From contig JABAKD010000023.1 of the NCBI GenBank assembly GCA_012845835.1, forward strand, positions 18,772,691-18,836,690: DNA of 64,000 nt, in the 5' to 3' direction. Position 1 is the first letter of the stretch; each line of letters opens with the position of its first letter. Shown in pieces: positions 1 through 11,631 of this stretch. The DNA is from Undaria pinnatifida (lineage: Eukaryota > Sar > Phaeophyceae > Laminariales > Alariaceae). Position numbers and translations under genes: made by a program. The notes beneath the pieces were generated by a model. That model worked only from the letters and a program-made list of their open reading frames with translations, did not search any database and was not told where the DNA came from.

Positions 1-660
1 TTTCTGGAGTATGTGTGTCGCAGATGAAAGAAGCTTTTCAGTTTTTCAGCACGTCGGCAGCGTAGCAATGCACTTGAGCGTGTCACTACGGTCCCTTGGT
101 CAACCTCAGTCACCACCGGACGGTACTGTAGAATAAAAAGGCCGAGCTGAAAGGCTGATTCCGCACACAACGAAGGTTGGAGGAAGGAACCAATACCGAA
201 AACTCTTTTGCGTTGTCTACTTTTTGTCACTGTTTTTCCATCTTGATTGAAGTACCTGTTGTCGAACCGGAAATACAAATAAATTCGTCCATCCGTTTCA
301 TGGCTATTATTCATTTTTTTTATTTTAATCTAACGACGTCATGTGTGGTTAAAATTACATACCACAAAATCAGAGGCGGATCATTTGTGACATCAGGCAG
401 CATGCTGTTACCGTTGTAAAAAATTAACGGAGGAGGTAGGTATTGATTAGTGAATCAACACCAGAACTTGCTCCATAATATTGTACTTAATGTGATTTTT
501 GTACATGTCTCATCAAATTGTACATTTCTATGCAATGTTTTTCTTTTTCATTTTTACTCCTGTTGATAGCAAAATAACCAATAGTTTCGTCTTCGATATT
601 GGTACTCATACTGCATCATTTTCTACTCTCTAAGCAAATATATATGTATACATTTGTCAT
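1..660. other. No gene recognised
   Basis: Mixed to AT-leaning sequence. The only open frame of any size (177-419, plus) shows no motif and no codon structure. I see no repeat shared with the rest of the window here. Confidence 0.5.
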
Positions 661-889
661 GTGTTTCTGCTGCTGATACTCGGTGTTGCTATCCTGCTGT
701 TACTGCAGCTGCAGCTGCAGTGCTGCTGTGTTCTGCTGTTATTCATTATCGCCGGCGGTGGTGACGAAAGCTTAAGCCGCCGCCGTCACCCGCTATACGG
801 CGAGGCGAGAAACCAGCATCGCCTGCTTCGACACCTACTCTCAAGGCCTGCGCTTTTGGAGCGGCCACGGGCACCGATCCAGCGATGAC
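661..889. repeat. TGCTG-rich hairpin-module remnant at array edge
   Basis: Begins with the same TGTTGCTATCCTGCTG motif that forms the stem top of the hairpin modules at 1475-3352, but lacks the matching second arm. It continues into GC-rich sequence with a short local inverted repeat (near 750-800). It reads as a decayed or differently resolved hairpin module at the left edge of the array. Confidence 0.45.
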
Positions 890-1474
890 GGTCACGACCC
901 TTACGGCTTCAGTGCCTGGACCTGATACATTAATACTGCACTGCTGTGCGCTGCTGTACGACGTAGCGTCATGTATTTGTAGCTACCCGTCATGTACAAT
1001 TGTGTTGGCCCTGTCGTGTGACAGGTGGAGAGACCAGATTAAGACAGTTTTGAGCCGTAGACGCCCTAGCTCGAGACGACATCCACCTCTTGATGCGATG
1101 ATTGCTTGGACCTTTTACCTTTATACTGATATACGCTACTGTACGTCGATCGGACGAGCATGTATTTGTATTTACATGTCATGTATAAATGTGTTGACCT
1201 TGTCGTGAGAGATGGAGAGGCCAGATTTAGACAAGGTTTTGAGCCGTAGACGCCCTAGCTCGAGACGAAATCCACCTCTCGGTGCGCTGATTACTGGACC
1301 TGCGTCACCTTTATACTGGTATACGCTACTGCACGACGATCGGACGAGCATGTATTTGCATCTACATGTCATGTATATATGTATTGACCCTTTCGTAAGA
1401 GATCAAGAGGCCAGATTTACACACGGTTTTGAGCCGGAGATGCCTTAGCTCGGGACAAGATCCACCTCTCGGTG

Positions 1475-1910
1475 CGCTGATTGCTGGACTTGCCTCTCCT
1501 TTATGTTAGACTGATGGACGCAGATGTACGACGTACAGACGAGTATGCGTTTGTATACAGCAGCCATGTTTTTCTGCGGCTGCCTCTCTGTGTTGCTATC
1601 CTGCTGTTGCTGCAGCTGCAGTGCTGAGGCTGTATATGTGACTGCACGGCCAAGGGGTGCTGCATATTGTCTTTTGCTTTGTTAATCTGGTTCGACGAAC
1701 CATATCAACAAATGGCGTAACCCGGCACACGATGTTGAAGACCAGCAGCACACAGCAGCACTGCAGCTGCAGCAACAGCAGGGTAGCAAAACACATAAGC
1801 AGCAGCGGAATACGAGACAAATGTATACAAATGGATTCTCGTCCGTACGTCGTACACCAGTATGTTAGTATAACATTAAGGTGAGGCACGTCATGCAATT
1901 AACGCACCGA
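1475..1910. repeat. Foldback module 1 within the array
   Basis: Two arms of about 165 bp in opposite orientation flank a centre of about 105 bp. The left arm (about 1475-1640) runs from TCGGTGCGCTGATTGC through TACGACGTAC to CTGCTGTTGCTGCAGCTGCA. The right arm (about 1745-1910) is its reverse complement with mismatches. Both arms end in motifs belonging to the simple 190-bp unit, so the module looks like a unit expanded from its middle. Confidence 0.8.
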
Positions 1911-2039
1911 CACCACGTACGATCATGTATTTGTATCCACCCGTGATGTATATAGGTATTGCCCTGTTGTGTGAGAGATCGAGTGACCAGATTTTGACAT
2001 GGTTTTATGCCGTAGACGCCTTAGGTCGAGACGAGATCC

Positions 2040-2410
2040 ACCTCTCGGTCCGCTGATGAGGGTACGACGTACCGACGGGTATGTGTTTGTATACAGCTGT
2101 CATGTTTTTCTGCAGCTGCAGTGCTGAGGTTGTATATTTGACAGCATTCTCCAAGGGTTTTGCATTTTGTTTTTGTTTTGTGAATCTGGTGCAACAAACC
2201 ATGTAAATAAATTGTGTTACCCAACACACGATGTTGAAGACCAGCAGCACACACCAGCACTGCAGCTGCATCAGCAGCAGGGTAGCAACACACAAAAGCA
2301 GCATCCGAAATGCAAGACAGATGGTTACAAATTGATTCTGCGACGCACGTCGTACAGCGATATGTCGGTATAACATAAAGGTGAGGTACGCCCAGCAATC
2401 AGCGCACCGA
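2040..2410. repeat. Foldback module 2 within the array
   Basis: Same construction as module 1. The left arm is shorter, lacking the TGTTGCTATCCTGC segment and part of its outer end, while the right arm (about 2228-2410) is full length. The central sequence is recognisably the same as in the other two modules. Confidence 0.72.
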
Positions 2411-2914
2411 CACCACGTACGAACATGTATTTGTAGCTACCCGTCATGTATAGAGGTATTGCCCCTGTCGTGTGAGGGATCGAGAGGCCAAATTTTGACA
2501 TGTTTTTGAGCCGTAGACGCCTGAGGCCGAGACGAGGGTGCTCTGACTGCTGAACTTGCCACACGTTTGTATCACACTGATATACGCTACTGTACGACGA
2601 TCGGAGGAACATTTAGTTGTATCTACATGTCATGTATAAATGTATTGACCCTGTCGTGAGATCGAGAGGCCAGATTTAGACAAGTTTTTGGGCCGTAGAC
2701 GCCCTAGCTCGAGACGAAATCCTCCTCTCAGTGCGCTGTTCGCTGGACCTTTGTTACCTGTATTCTTATATACGCTACTGTACGACGAGTGGACGAGCAT
2801 GTATTTGTATCTACCCGTCACGTAAATAGAAATTGACCCTGTCGTGAGAGATCAAGAGGCCAGATTTAGACACGGTTTTGAGCCGTAGATGCCTTATCTC
2901 GGGATGAGATCCAC

Positions 2915-3352
2915 CTCTCGGTGCGCTGATTGGTGGACTTGCCTCTCCTTTCATTAGACTGGTGTACGCTGCTGTACAACGTACGGCCGAGTTTGTGTGT
3001 ACAGCAGTCATGTTTTTGTGCTGCTGCTTCTCTGTAGCTATTCTGCTGTTGCTGCAGCTGCAGTGCGGAGGCTGTGTATGTGACAGCCTTTCCAAGGGGT
3101 GCTGCATATTGTCTTTTGTTTTGTTCACCTGGTTCCACAAAGCATTTCAACAAACTGCGTAACCCGGCACACGATGTTGAAGTCCACCAGCACACAGCAG
3201 CACTCCAGCTGCAGCAACAGCAGGGTAGCAACACACATAAGCATCAGCAGAAAAACAAGACAGATGTATACAAATGGATTCTCGTCCGTCCGTTTTACAG
3301 CAGTATATCAGTGTAACATTAAAGTGAGGCACGTCCAGCAATCAGCGCCCCG
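2915..3352. repeat. Foldback module 3 within the array
   Basis: The most symmetrical copy: left arm about 2915-3072, right arm about 3176-3352, around a ~100-bp centre that resembles module 1. If transcribed it would form a stem of about 150 bp with interruptions. Confidence 0.78.
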
Positions 3353-3489
3353 ACACCACGTACGATCATGTATTTGTATATAACGGTCATGTATGAATGT
3401 GGTTTCGTGTCCCACAGAGTTTTCTTTTCTTTTCTTGGGGGGAGTAGACGACGTTTATTCTCGAATGCCGTATTAATATTAACATATTA

Positions 3490-4042
3490 GACAACTAGTA
3501 ATACCCTGTATTCGTACTCCTTCCGATAGTCAAGCAGATAAAACAAAAGACACCATCTACCATGCATGTGACAGAGCAGAATATTCGAAACTACAGCAGT
3601 ACTAGTTTTAGCAAATTCTCCACGAAAAGTAAAAATACCAACACTAACCAGTATAGTGCAGGAAAAACAAAACACATACGAGGTACATTCTTTCTAATAT
3701 CAAAAGAATAGGACCCCTCCCATTAAAAAAAACTCACCCGCATAGTATATTACAAGTACCAACAACGCAGCTTGCAAAGATGAGTGTTTACCCGAAATTC
3801 GTCGAACTCACGGCTGATGTCCTTGAAATATTTATGTAAAATACAAACACCAACCATAATAGTGAAGGGGAACAAAAACCTGTATATTTATGTTGAATTG
3901 AAAGCACAATTCCGTTCCCATTGAGACAAAACTCACCCACATCGTATAGTACAAGTACCAACAACGCATTTTCCAAGAAAAAGTATTGGCCCGATATTCG
4001 TTGGACTGACGGCTGACGTCGTTAATTCTTGTCCTAAAATGA
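3490..4042. repeat. Degenerate tandem repeat, ~200-bp unit, about 2.5 copies
   Basis: The motif ACTCACCC-CAT-GTAT followed by ACAAGTACCAACAACGCA occurs near 3733 and 3931 (198 bp apart). A second motif, AATAC-AACACCAACCA, occurs near 3634 and 3841. The block separates the main 190-bp array from its outlying unit at 4043-4205, so it may have been inserted into the array. Confidence 0.6.
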
Positions 4043-4205
4043 ATTGGCCCTATCGCGTGAGAGATGGAGAGGCCAGATTTAGACACGGTTTCGAGCCGTA
4101 GACGCCTTAGGTCGAGACGAGATCCACCTCTCGGTGCGCTGATTGCTGGACGTGCCTCACTTTTATGTTATGCTGATGTACCGCTGTACGACGTACGGAT
4201 GAGAA
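4043..4205. repeat. Outlying partial unit of the 190-bp array
   Basis: Carries the GAGCCGTAGACGCC motif (near 4093), CCACCTCTCGGTGCGCTGAT and TACGACGTAC in the same order as the left arm of the hairpin modules. It then breaks off at about 4205. Confidence 0.75.
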
Positions 4206-4626
4206 TGGCATGGGTCGTTGACCCCGGGATCATCCGCTAGGAGACGGATGTCTTACACTGGGTCCAGAAGGCTGGATTCAGCCAACTGCTCGTTACACTA
4301 GTGGTCAAAAGTTGGTTTTTCAAGGCTTAATTCTGCGTGAATTTGGTGTAGGTGCAACATAGCAGGGTTTTTTTTTCTCCCTGTCCCAAACGGCGGAGTC
4401 GAAGTTGACCGATGCGTTTGTGTGTGCGTGGCTCCGACGACATGATGAGCTCCACTGCTCTATGGTCTAATATGGCCTGGCTATTTCCGCCATCAAATAC
4501 TGCTTCGTGCAAGAATAACTTGTCGTCCATTTTTGGACGACAAACGGCGAAGCAGACCACTGCCAAAGTAGGATGGCTGCCAGAACATCACTTTGTCTGG
4601 AGTACTGGAGAGAGGGGTAAAGAACC
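4206..4626. other. No gene recognised
   Basis: Short open frames only, overlapping on both strands. No motif, splice-site context or repeat relationship seen. Confidence 0.4.
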
Positions 4627-5090
4627 GACAGTCCCACTCCGTCGGAGGCCGTGTTTCGATTTTGGGCTTGCAATGTCCCTGTACGCGAACACCAGGCCTT
4701 ATCAATGCGGTCCTCTTCTGTCCCCTTGCAGGAAGATCCGGCCTTTGGAGCACGATGCGAATCCGAACCCGCGGCTGTTCCCCCTCTGATTCTCTTCGCT
4801 CGTTTACGGAAAAACGCAAGAATCCGCTTTACCTGCTCCCGGAAAGTGGTCAAAACCCGACGGCGTGAACCCGTCGGCAGCCGCGTTGGCCGTTTGGGTC
4901 TGCAATGTCCCCCTCTGGGAACACCACTCCTCGGCACCTTGGGCCTGTAGTGTCCCCCTATGGTTGCAACAGTCCTCGGGAGCGCGATGCGAGTCCGACC
5001 CCGCTGGTTCTCGCGTCATGGCATCTTTGCTCTTCGGCGTAAAATCGCAAGAAACTGTTTTAACTACGCCCGAAAGGGCAGGCGGCTCTG
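4627..5090. repeat. Tandem duplication, ~232-bp unit, two degenerate copies
   Basis: TTGGGCTTGCAATGTCCCTG near 4661 returns as TTGGGTCTGCAATGTCCCCC near 4894, and the sequence after each copy (GCACGATGCGAATCCGA or GCGCGATGCGAGTCCGA, then CGCAAGAA) matches in order. A further 46-bp duplication lies inside copy two (about 4894 and 4940). Open frames on the minus strand run through both copies (4467-4937 and 4804-5196), but they owe their length to the duplication and carry no known motif. Confidence 0.6.
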
Positions 5091-5290
5091 AGTTGTCCCT
5101 TCTTGACGAGAGATGCGAATATTTCGGTAAATTACGGGAATAGCGTCCAACTGGTATTGCTGGGGGCCGTGGCGTCACCGCTGGCTCATGGCGCAATGCC
5201 GGGTGGGTTCCCGTCCTGTACCACTTGGGCAGACTTGTTTTTTTTCCGCCACCACCTTGACCTCGCCCTGGTCGGCGCTCGAATCCGCGG

Positions 5291-5973
5291 TCAAGCTAGA
5301 GGAGCTTGAAGAGCTGCCTTGGAGACGGCCTCTTGCGCTATCCTTGCGTCCACTTTGACCGTTCTCCGAACTGCGGCCACCATATATCCCCGGTTGTGTC
5401 CCCCAAAATCACCGCCCTCATGGCGTCCGGGATCTCCACCACCTGCCCCAGACCCCGACGTGTCGCCGCCGCCTCCGTTTACGCCGCCTCCTCCACGGCG
5501 ATGGTGGGAGCTTTTACCCCCACCATGGCCACTAGCACCACCACCCTTCCCACCGCCTCCACCACGGCGATGATGTGACCTGCCGCCATTACCGTGGCTG
5601 CCTCTACCACCACCATTTCCGTTGCCTCCTTCACTTCCTGGGCGAGAACCTCCACCGCCGCGGCGATGTTTTTGCCCGTCCCTGCTTTCGTTCTTTTTTG
5701 CGGCGAAACTGTTGCTGAGAATCCTCCGGATTTGGCCATATTGCGTGGATGCCTTGGGCGTCGTATGGGGTCCTTGTAAGGGCTTTCACGAGGGCCAAAG
5801 TCGGGGCAGCCCTCCTCTGCCCCCTCCACGTACGGTGGTCCATGCTGGACCACACCTTTCTCACCGGGAGGGACTCTGTTTGCTGCATTGACTTTATGCG
5901 GACGGACTTGAGGATCGCTAAAGCCGTGGTCACCACCGCTCCCCCCAAGCCATTCGCGAGTTTTTCTTGTCAC
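5291..5973 (-). CDS. Glycine-rich, basic open frames (RGG-like), origin unknown
   Basis: Two overlapping minus-strand open frames. The upstream one (5973-5479) starts at a GTG and reads as an ordinary soluble protein rich in G, P and charged residues, with good third-position GC. The other (5785-5291, 164 codons, no start codon near its beginning) is strikingly glycine-rich with repeated HHRRGGGG blocks, like the RGG/glycine-rich tails of RNA-binding proteins. It ends in a short helical-looking stretch, RIAQEAVSKAALQAPLA. On the plus strand the same DNA reads as a proline-rich frame (5319-5573), which I take as the shadow. It could be an exon of a host glycine-rich protein or part of a mobile element. 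No domain settles it. Confidence 0.35.
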
Positions 5974-6129
5974 TGGCCATATACAGACACTTTCTTTGAA
6001 GAAAACAGAATCCCCAGGTTATTCCGACAGCAAGATGCCGCACGGTTGACGTGTCAGAGTGGAGGGCGTCGTGGACGCTTCCCTCGCATCTTTCGGCAAT
6101 GACAATACCAACCGCATCAAAACGGGCAG

Positions 6130-6361
6130 CATCTACCCTAATTGCAGTGTATGGCGCCGCACATACACCAACAGCAGGGCAGCAAGAAGGGGCAGTATAT
6201 ACCCCAACACTTGAAAGGGCCGCACATGCACCAATAACAGGGTATCAGCAGCTTTAAGGGGCAGTGTATACCTCAAACAACACTATGGGGGGTCGCACAT
6301 ACATCAATGACAGGGTATCACCAGCAAAACGGGGTAGTGTATACCACAAACAGCACGGATT
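6130..6361. repeat. ~70-bp tandem repeat, left part of a split array
   Basis: GCCGCACAT (or GTCGCACAT) begins units near 6156, 6219 and 6292. Each unit continues with a GGGTATCA-CAGC stretch and GGGGCAGTGTATACC. The same unit type reappears at 16570-16760, directly beyond the far end of the 6368-16562 insertion, so the two blocks look like the halves of one array. Confidence 0.7.
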
Positions 6362-6367
6362 TCCTTA

Positions 6368-6805
6368 GGAACGAGGTCCATACCAAAATAATGTGGCATG
6401 AGAAAATTGGTGAAATGTTGCCCTAACGTAACTTCAAGAGACCTAAACTTACGCAGGTTTTCAGACCCCCAATTAAATTGACAATTGTATGATCGCTTGT
6501 TTTGAAGCCGGTGCTTGTCGCATCTAACACGAAACGGATTGAACTTTCACACTGTGCCCAAACTTGTAAAACGTTGTATGCTACCCATTGAAGGCATTAT
6601 TTTGTTGGTCCGCACTGAACGGGCGCGAAAAACACCGAAATGCGCAATTTTCAAGTTTGGTTGATTATGGCTGAGTTTTTCGAATGCTACTAGAGCAAGT
6701 TAGCATATGCTGGCTACGTTTGACTCTTCCGCACTCGGCACCGAAAACGGTATGAAATTCGTGCTCATCTGCAAGACGTGACACTTACCCAAATATCAGT
6801 ATTAT
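6368..6805 (+). repeat. Left module, paired with 27273-27722
   Basis: About 440-450 bp similar at roughly 75% to 27273-27722 in the same orientation. Shared anchors are TTTTGTTGGTCCGCACTGAA, GGCTACGTTTGAC and GTGCTCATCTGC-AGACGTGA. No conserved reading frame is evident across the two copies, so this is probably a non-coding end region. Confidence 0.8.
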
Positions 6806-6935
6806 ACATCTTAAAATACCCTCCAGCGGTGAGATCGAACATTTGGTCGAAGGTCATCATTGCAAGCTGTCTGTGGTACTCCGATCGCCGGTTTTACTGG
6901 GTGTTTGCTAATCAAGGATATAGGTCGGCGTCTCC

Positions 6936-8830
6936 CTATAGAAATACAGCATAGCTTGTCCTATCCCAGTCCTGTTTCGCCGTGCACCATATTTGTCCTA
7001 GGTTACCGACCGTTTTCTCGTTACTCTCCAGTCTACCAAACTCTTCCATGTCACATACGTCTGGTTTCCTCATCTCGTCTAATGCATCCCGTTCCTTTTT
7101 GTATGTTTCACATTCTCCTACCAAGTTAGTCCTACTTTCTATTGTTATGCCACACGGGCACATGTTTGTAACCACATCCTCCACCTCCCGACTACTGGTA
7201 TACATATTTCTTCTTTCTGGCAGGTCCAGGTCCCCTACACGAAATGGCAGTTCCAGCTTTTCGCGTAGTCTACTGGGCCGTGCAGATACGTTTTCGCTCC
7301 CAAATTTCCCTCACCCCATGGTATGTCTTTAAGTAAGTGATTTTCCTCTTTTATCTTATTTCTTAGCGCTTGCCTTTCCCTTTGTTCCATTATTTCTTTT
7401 ACTTCCGTCGTGTACCCGCCAAACTTCTCTTTAGACAGTACCTCTCCTTGGTCTCCACGTAAATCCTTCCATATTTTCTCGACTACGTCCCATCTTATTC
7501 CAGGTCGCCCTTTTGTTAAATCTCCCATACAGCCCTATCAACTTTGGCTAGCAACCTCTTTTCTGACATATTCTTTACTTTATGTTGCCATTATAACTCT
7601 CTCACGTCTCTTTGTTTTAAGTGGGTAATTTCCATGTTCTGCTCTTGCAACTGTATTACTCGTCGTGCTTCAGCATCCTAGTATCTTTTTTGCTGCTGTC
7701 ACCTGCACTGTTTCCAGTCGTTTTACGAACGTCGCGTTCCCTTCCCATACTTCTCCTGCGTACTCTGAGTTTGGTACAAATCACATTAATGAGAATACAT
7801 ATTTTAATCCTAGTGTCAAGGTGCGGGTCTGTTAGGATCGCATCCATCTTGCCTACTTGTAAGTTACCCTTTCCTATTACGTTCGCTATGTGTATATCTC
7901 AAGAGCAGTCCTTTGAGACCTCTACGCCAGGGTACGTATATCGGTCGCTTCTCTCCGCTTACAGTTCAAATTTACCTGATTCACGTTATCTTCGTTGCAT
8001 GCAACTACTGCGCATTTTTTCGCGTTCGCTGTCGCTCTCCATTTCCTGTTGTACTCTAGTGCTTTCTCTGTTTCTGCAATCCTTTGGGTGTTTCTGAGAC
8101 CCCACGAAGTCATCCGCAAACATCAACCCCCACACCGTGTCTTTACCCATCGTGACTCCTTGTTTACTGCTTCGATTGCTACTATCATTTCATTAATGTA
8201 TACCTTGAATAGATTGGGCGATAGTGTGCATCCCTGTGCAACTTCTTGTAAAATATCAACGTATTTGGATATTTCCCCGTCCAGCATCACAGCACTTCTC
8301 GCACATTCCGTGATATTTTTATGTCATTCTCCTCCTCTTTCCTCTGATCCCCATTTCCCACGTATTTTTCCACACCCCATTCCTCCATACTGTGTCATAG
8401 GCCTTCCGTACATCTAGGAAGAAAGAGTACGTCGTTAGCCCGGCGTCTTTCTTACATTGAATGATCTTACCTAATGTGTAAACATGGTTCACGCAACTAC
8501 TGTTTTGCCTAAATCCTGCTTGCCCTTCGCTCTTTTTTCGTCTTAGTCGAACATTGTTCCCATTCTACCGTTCAAAGGCTTGCAGAATGTATTGCCTACG
8601 GTGCTTAATAGCGTTACCCCTCGGTAGGTCCCCGAGTCACCTTATCTCTTTTCTTGAATAGGATGCTACTACTCCTCTCCACCTCTCAGGCGCGTACTCG
8701 TTCTTCCATATCCAATTATTCAACATAACCATCATGGTAGGCATACCCTCTCCCTAGTACTTTGTAAATTAATTCACTATTTTATCTGCCCCTGCTGCTT
8801 TTTTATTTTTAAGCTTAGCTGCACACTTAT
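6936..8830 (-). pseudogene. Reverse transcriptase and C-terminal zinc-knuckle region of LINE
   Basis: In minus-strand order: the fingers motif NKKAAGADKIV (about 8815-8780), palm block QGCTLSPNLFKVYINEM (about 8240-8190), catalytic FADD with FVG after it (about 8121-8101), thumb-like LEYNRKWRATANAKKCAVV (about 8060-8005), connection region with KFGGYTTEVKEIMEQRERQA (about 7420-7360) and C-terminal MCPCG..C..Y motif (about 7165-7110). The two catalytic aspartates survive. Frame jumps between these blocks (for example just after the FADD block) and stops elsewhere show it is a pseudogene. The coding end lies near 6936, and a 3' non-coding tail probably runs to about 6860. Confidence 0.85.
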
Positions 8831-9510
8831 TTTCTTCTCTTTTGTGATCTCTTTCTGTAACCCGTCTCAACCACGGTCTTCTCTTTCTGACGCACCTACG
8901 TTCGCCTCTGCCCACGCGTTGATTTCCTTCTCGAATTCTGCGTCGAACGTTTCGTTGGCTGTGGGCGTTTCTAGCTTGCGGTAATGTTGTACAAGTAGTA
9001 CCCTCTTCATCTTCGGGTTACGAACCATTTTACCGTTCTGTGCTCTTCATGTAGGTATTCCCGTGGCTGCCTCGCCTGCTTGTTGACCCATCATCCTTTT
9101 CATCATTACCCACATGTGCTTCATCCCGACGTCAAAGTCTTGTTTTGTTTAATAAATTACAGCTTTCCATGATCCTTTTTTTCTCTTCTTTCCCATATAT
9201 TTTACTCTTTTGTTATCCGTAGCACACTTCTCCCATCCTGCCGTAGTTTTTTCCTATGTATATCTTGCGTACGCTTTTCTCCTTGTTCGTATGGCCTCTT
9301 TTACTTGCTCGTCCCGCCATTTTACTGCTCTGTTGCATATTTTCAACTTCTCCCCTATTACTTTGCTTACTGTGTTCTTGACCAATTGCTCCCATCCTCC
9401 TATAATCCTATCTCCTGCACTTTTTTGTTGCGTGTCGTTCTCTGTTGTACCTATGCTTTCCAACAGCTCTTTTTGGAACTCTCGTTATTTTTCTTTGACT
9501 TGCTGTGTAT

Positions 9511-9696
9511 CTATTTTCCATCTGTACAATTTCCTCCGACGTCTAATCTTGATAACTCTGGTCTGTTGACTCTGTCCATATTAGAATGGTCGGTGCTTCC
9601 TACGACCGCTGCGCACACATGTATTTCCGTTCCTGTGCTCTTTCCTTTTTTTAATACTAGGAAGTCAACAACGGATATTTCTCCCTTTGTATGCAC
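9511..9696 (-). pseudogene. LINE endonuclease fragment
   Basis: A 61-codon minus-strand frame containing EISVVDFLVLKKGKSTGTEI and then VGSTDHSN. The SDH-like TDH motif after a hydrophobic strand is the typical end of an APE-type LINE endonuclease. It lies upstream of the reverse transcriptase at the spacing expected for one polyprotein. Confidence 0.65.
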
Positions 9697-10919
9697 TGTC
9701 TAGTCTATTCTGGCCCTGCAACAAATTCACTCTATTGTTCAGCGTTTTCATGTCGTTGCTCTTGAGGATTTTCAACATGTCTGCCCATTTTTATTATTTG
9801 TTACTTGCCCATATTTCGCAATGGTTTTGTTTGGGTTACTTACCTTCCCGATTCTCAAATTGAAATTTTGTACTTACACTACTTCTCCTTGCCTTTGATA
9901 TATTTGCAGATCTACTTTTTGTCTCCGAACTTATTTTGTATCTATATTTCCGTACTTTTCGACTCTGGGGGCTTGTAGATATTTCCCATAAAAAAATGCG
10001 TTTTTGCCCTCTCTCCTGGCACCCTTATCAATATGATTTCGTCATATTTGGTGTCTTCGATCACCTTTATTATGTCGCACAAGACTTACTTGACTAGGAA
10101 TCCTGCTGCCCCCGCTCCCCTATTTTTGCTATCCTGCCCCTTCTCTTTTTTCATCCATGCGTACTCTCCAATTTGCATCCTACCCCTCCCCCCCCCCCCT
10201 CCCCTTTTTTCTCCCATGACTCTTCAATTCCCACTATATCTAGGTCGCGATTACTTATTTGTCACTCTCTAGCCTTTTACGCTCTTCCGCGGCGAACCCA
10301 CATACGTTCCATGATCCTATTCTCAGCGTTTTTTTCCTGGGCTATCTACTCTGCTTGTGTACATTGTTTCTTCTCCGTCTTTGCTACTCCTATTCTCTCT
10401 ACTATGAACTGTCTTTTCGCTTCTGTTTCTGGCTTTGTCTTCGTCTGTTTGTCCCTACACAACCACTGTTTTCCCCCATGTCCTTGGGGCCATTTGGTAT
10501 TTCTGGCCTCCTCTTGTCTCCGTTCACTCTAGGACTACGTCTTAGTTCCGCTTTCGAATTGTCTATGACACTCTCCATCCTAGTCTTCTAAGCCATGCCG
10601 ACATTTTTACTGTCCCCATCCTCTGCCACTCCATGCTCGCTTTCGGTGTAAGCGTGACTCTGAAAAGCTCTCCCTCCCTTTGTACTAGTTCGTATTGCAA
10701 AGCAGTACAGTCCTACTTCGTTGCACTTGTTGAACTTTTTCTCGTCATGTCGCTAGGGACTCCAAATATCAGCACTACTAGTGATTACCTCTTCCAATAT
10801 CTTCATTACCACCCACCCTCCCTCACCGTATCTTTTCCAATATCTTCCGAGAATATCTCCAGCTCCTTTTTCGGTTTTTCGGTAGTGGGAAATGTTCAAG
10901 TTACTGGGACCCCCCAATC

Positions 10920-11631
10920 CTAATACCTGTTGAGGGTCTGGTGTCTTTCAGTTATTTGCCGGGGCACCGCTCTAAACAATGTCTCCAACACGAGCTCGTG
11001 CCCTTGAGCCAAGTTCAACACCCTTAACACAAGCACCCCGCGTTTCGTGTCGGGCGATCTGCATGGTAACTTTCCTGGAGTCCCCAAGATGGTATCATCT
11101 ACCTTGTTGCCCCTCTGCGGTACTGGTTGCTTTACTCCACGGAGGTCATTTTCACCATGCAAGGTCCAAAGACGGCTTTCATACCACAAACTCTTAGTCG
11201 CATCGGGATGCCCCGTACGTCGCTTTTTCCATGGTATGTACGTTTCACCATGGGTAGCTACCCCACTAGTCCCAATGAGTAGACCTTCGCTGTCGACAGC
11301 TTGGCCAATGATTTCCCTACATTTTGTACCGGCTGGTTCTCCTTCTCTTTGATTATGTGGTCGGTCATCGGCAAGGTGTTTGTTTCATGAGTGTAGTTGG
11401 TCTGAATTTATTGCCATGCATCATCCCCCCCTCCCCTTCGTTCGGCGCATGGCATGTGCACCTAGTGTCCGGGATTTTCTTTATAACGTCAGGCCAGATT
11501 TCCAATGCCCAATGGAAATCGGTAATTATTTCCTGGTATCTCACCACGAGACCCAACCTTGATGTGCATGTAACTTGTCGGGGTGACCTTGCTGTATCTA
11601 TGTGTGTGCATGTAGGGTGGTCCGCTGTCAT
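10920..11631 (-). pseudogene. Possible LINE ORF1 remnant
   Basis: Two minus-strand frames, 11631-11365 (88 codons) and 11189-10920 (89 codons), lie upstream of the endonuclease remnant and read as ordinary protein, including a stretch VRYQEIITDFHWALEIWPDV. No ORF1 domain (zinc knuckles, RRM or coiled coil) is clear. The assignment rests on position alone. The alternative is an unrelated captured sequence. Confidence 0.3.

Larger units (their letters stand above)
890..3405. repeat. Tandem array of ~190-bp units, some enlarged by hairpin modules
   Basis: The motif GAGCCGTAGACGCC or a close variant recurs at about 1052, 1241, 1431, 2007, 2508, 2690 and 2880. Spacings of 182-190 bp mark simple units; the longer gaps (1431 to 2007 and 2007 to 2508) contain inserted hairpin modules. 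Each unit also carries a GCATGTATTTGTATCTAC-like stretch and a TGTCGTGAGAGATC-like stretch. Units are roughly 80-90% alike by eye. No coding pattern is conserved between units. The array stops abruptly near 3405 in a T/C-rich tract, and one more partial unit lies apart at 4043-4205. Confidence 0.85.

Noticed and set aside
890-3405. CRISPR-like array
   Set aside because: Units are 190 bp and degenerate, with no short identical repeats separated by unique spacers.
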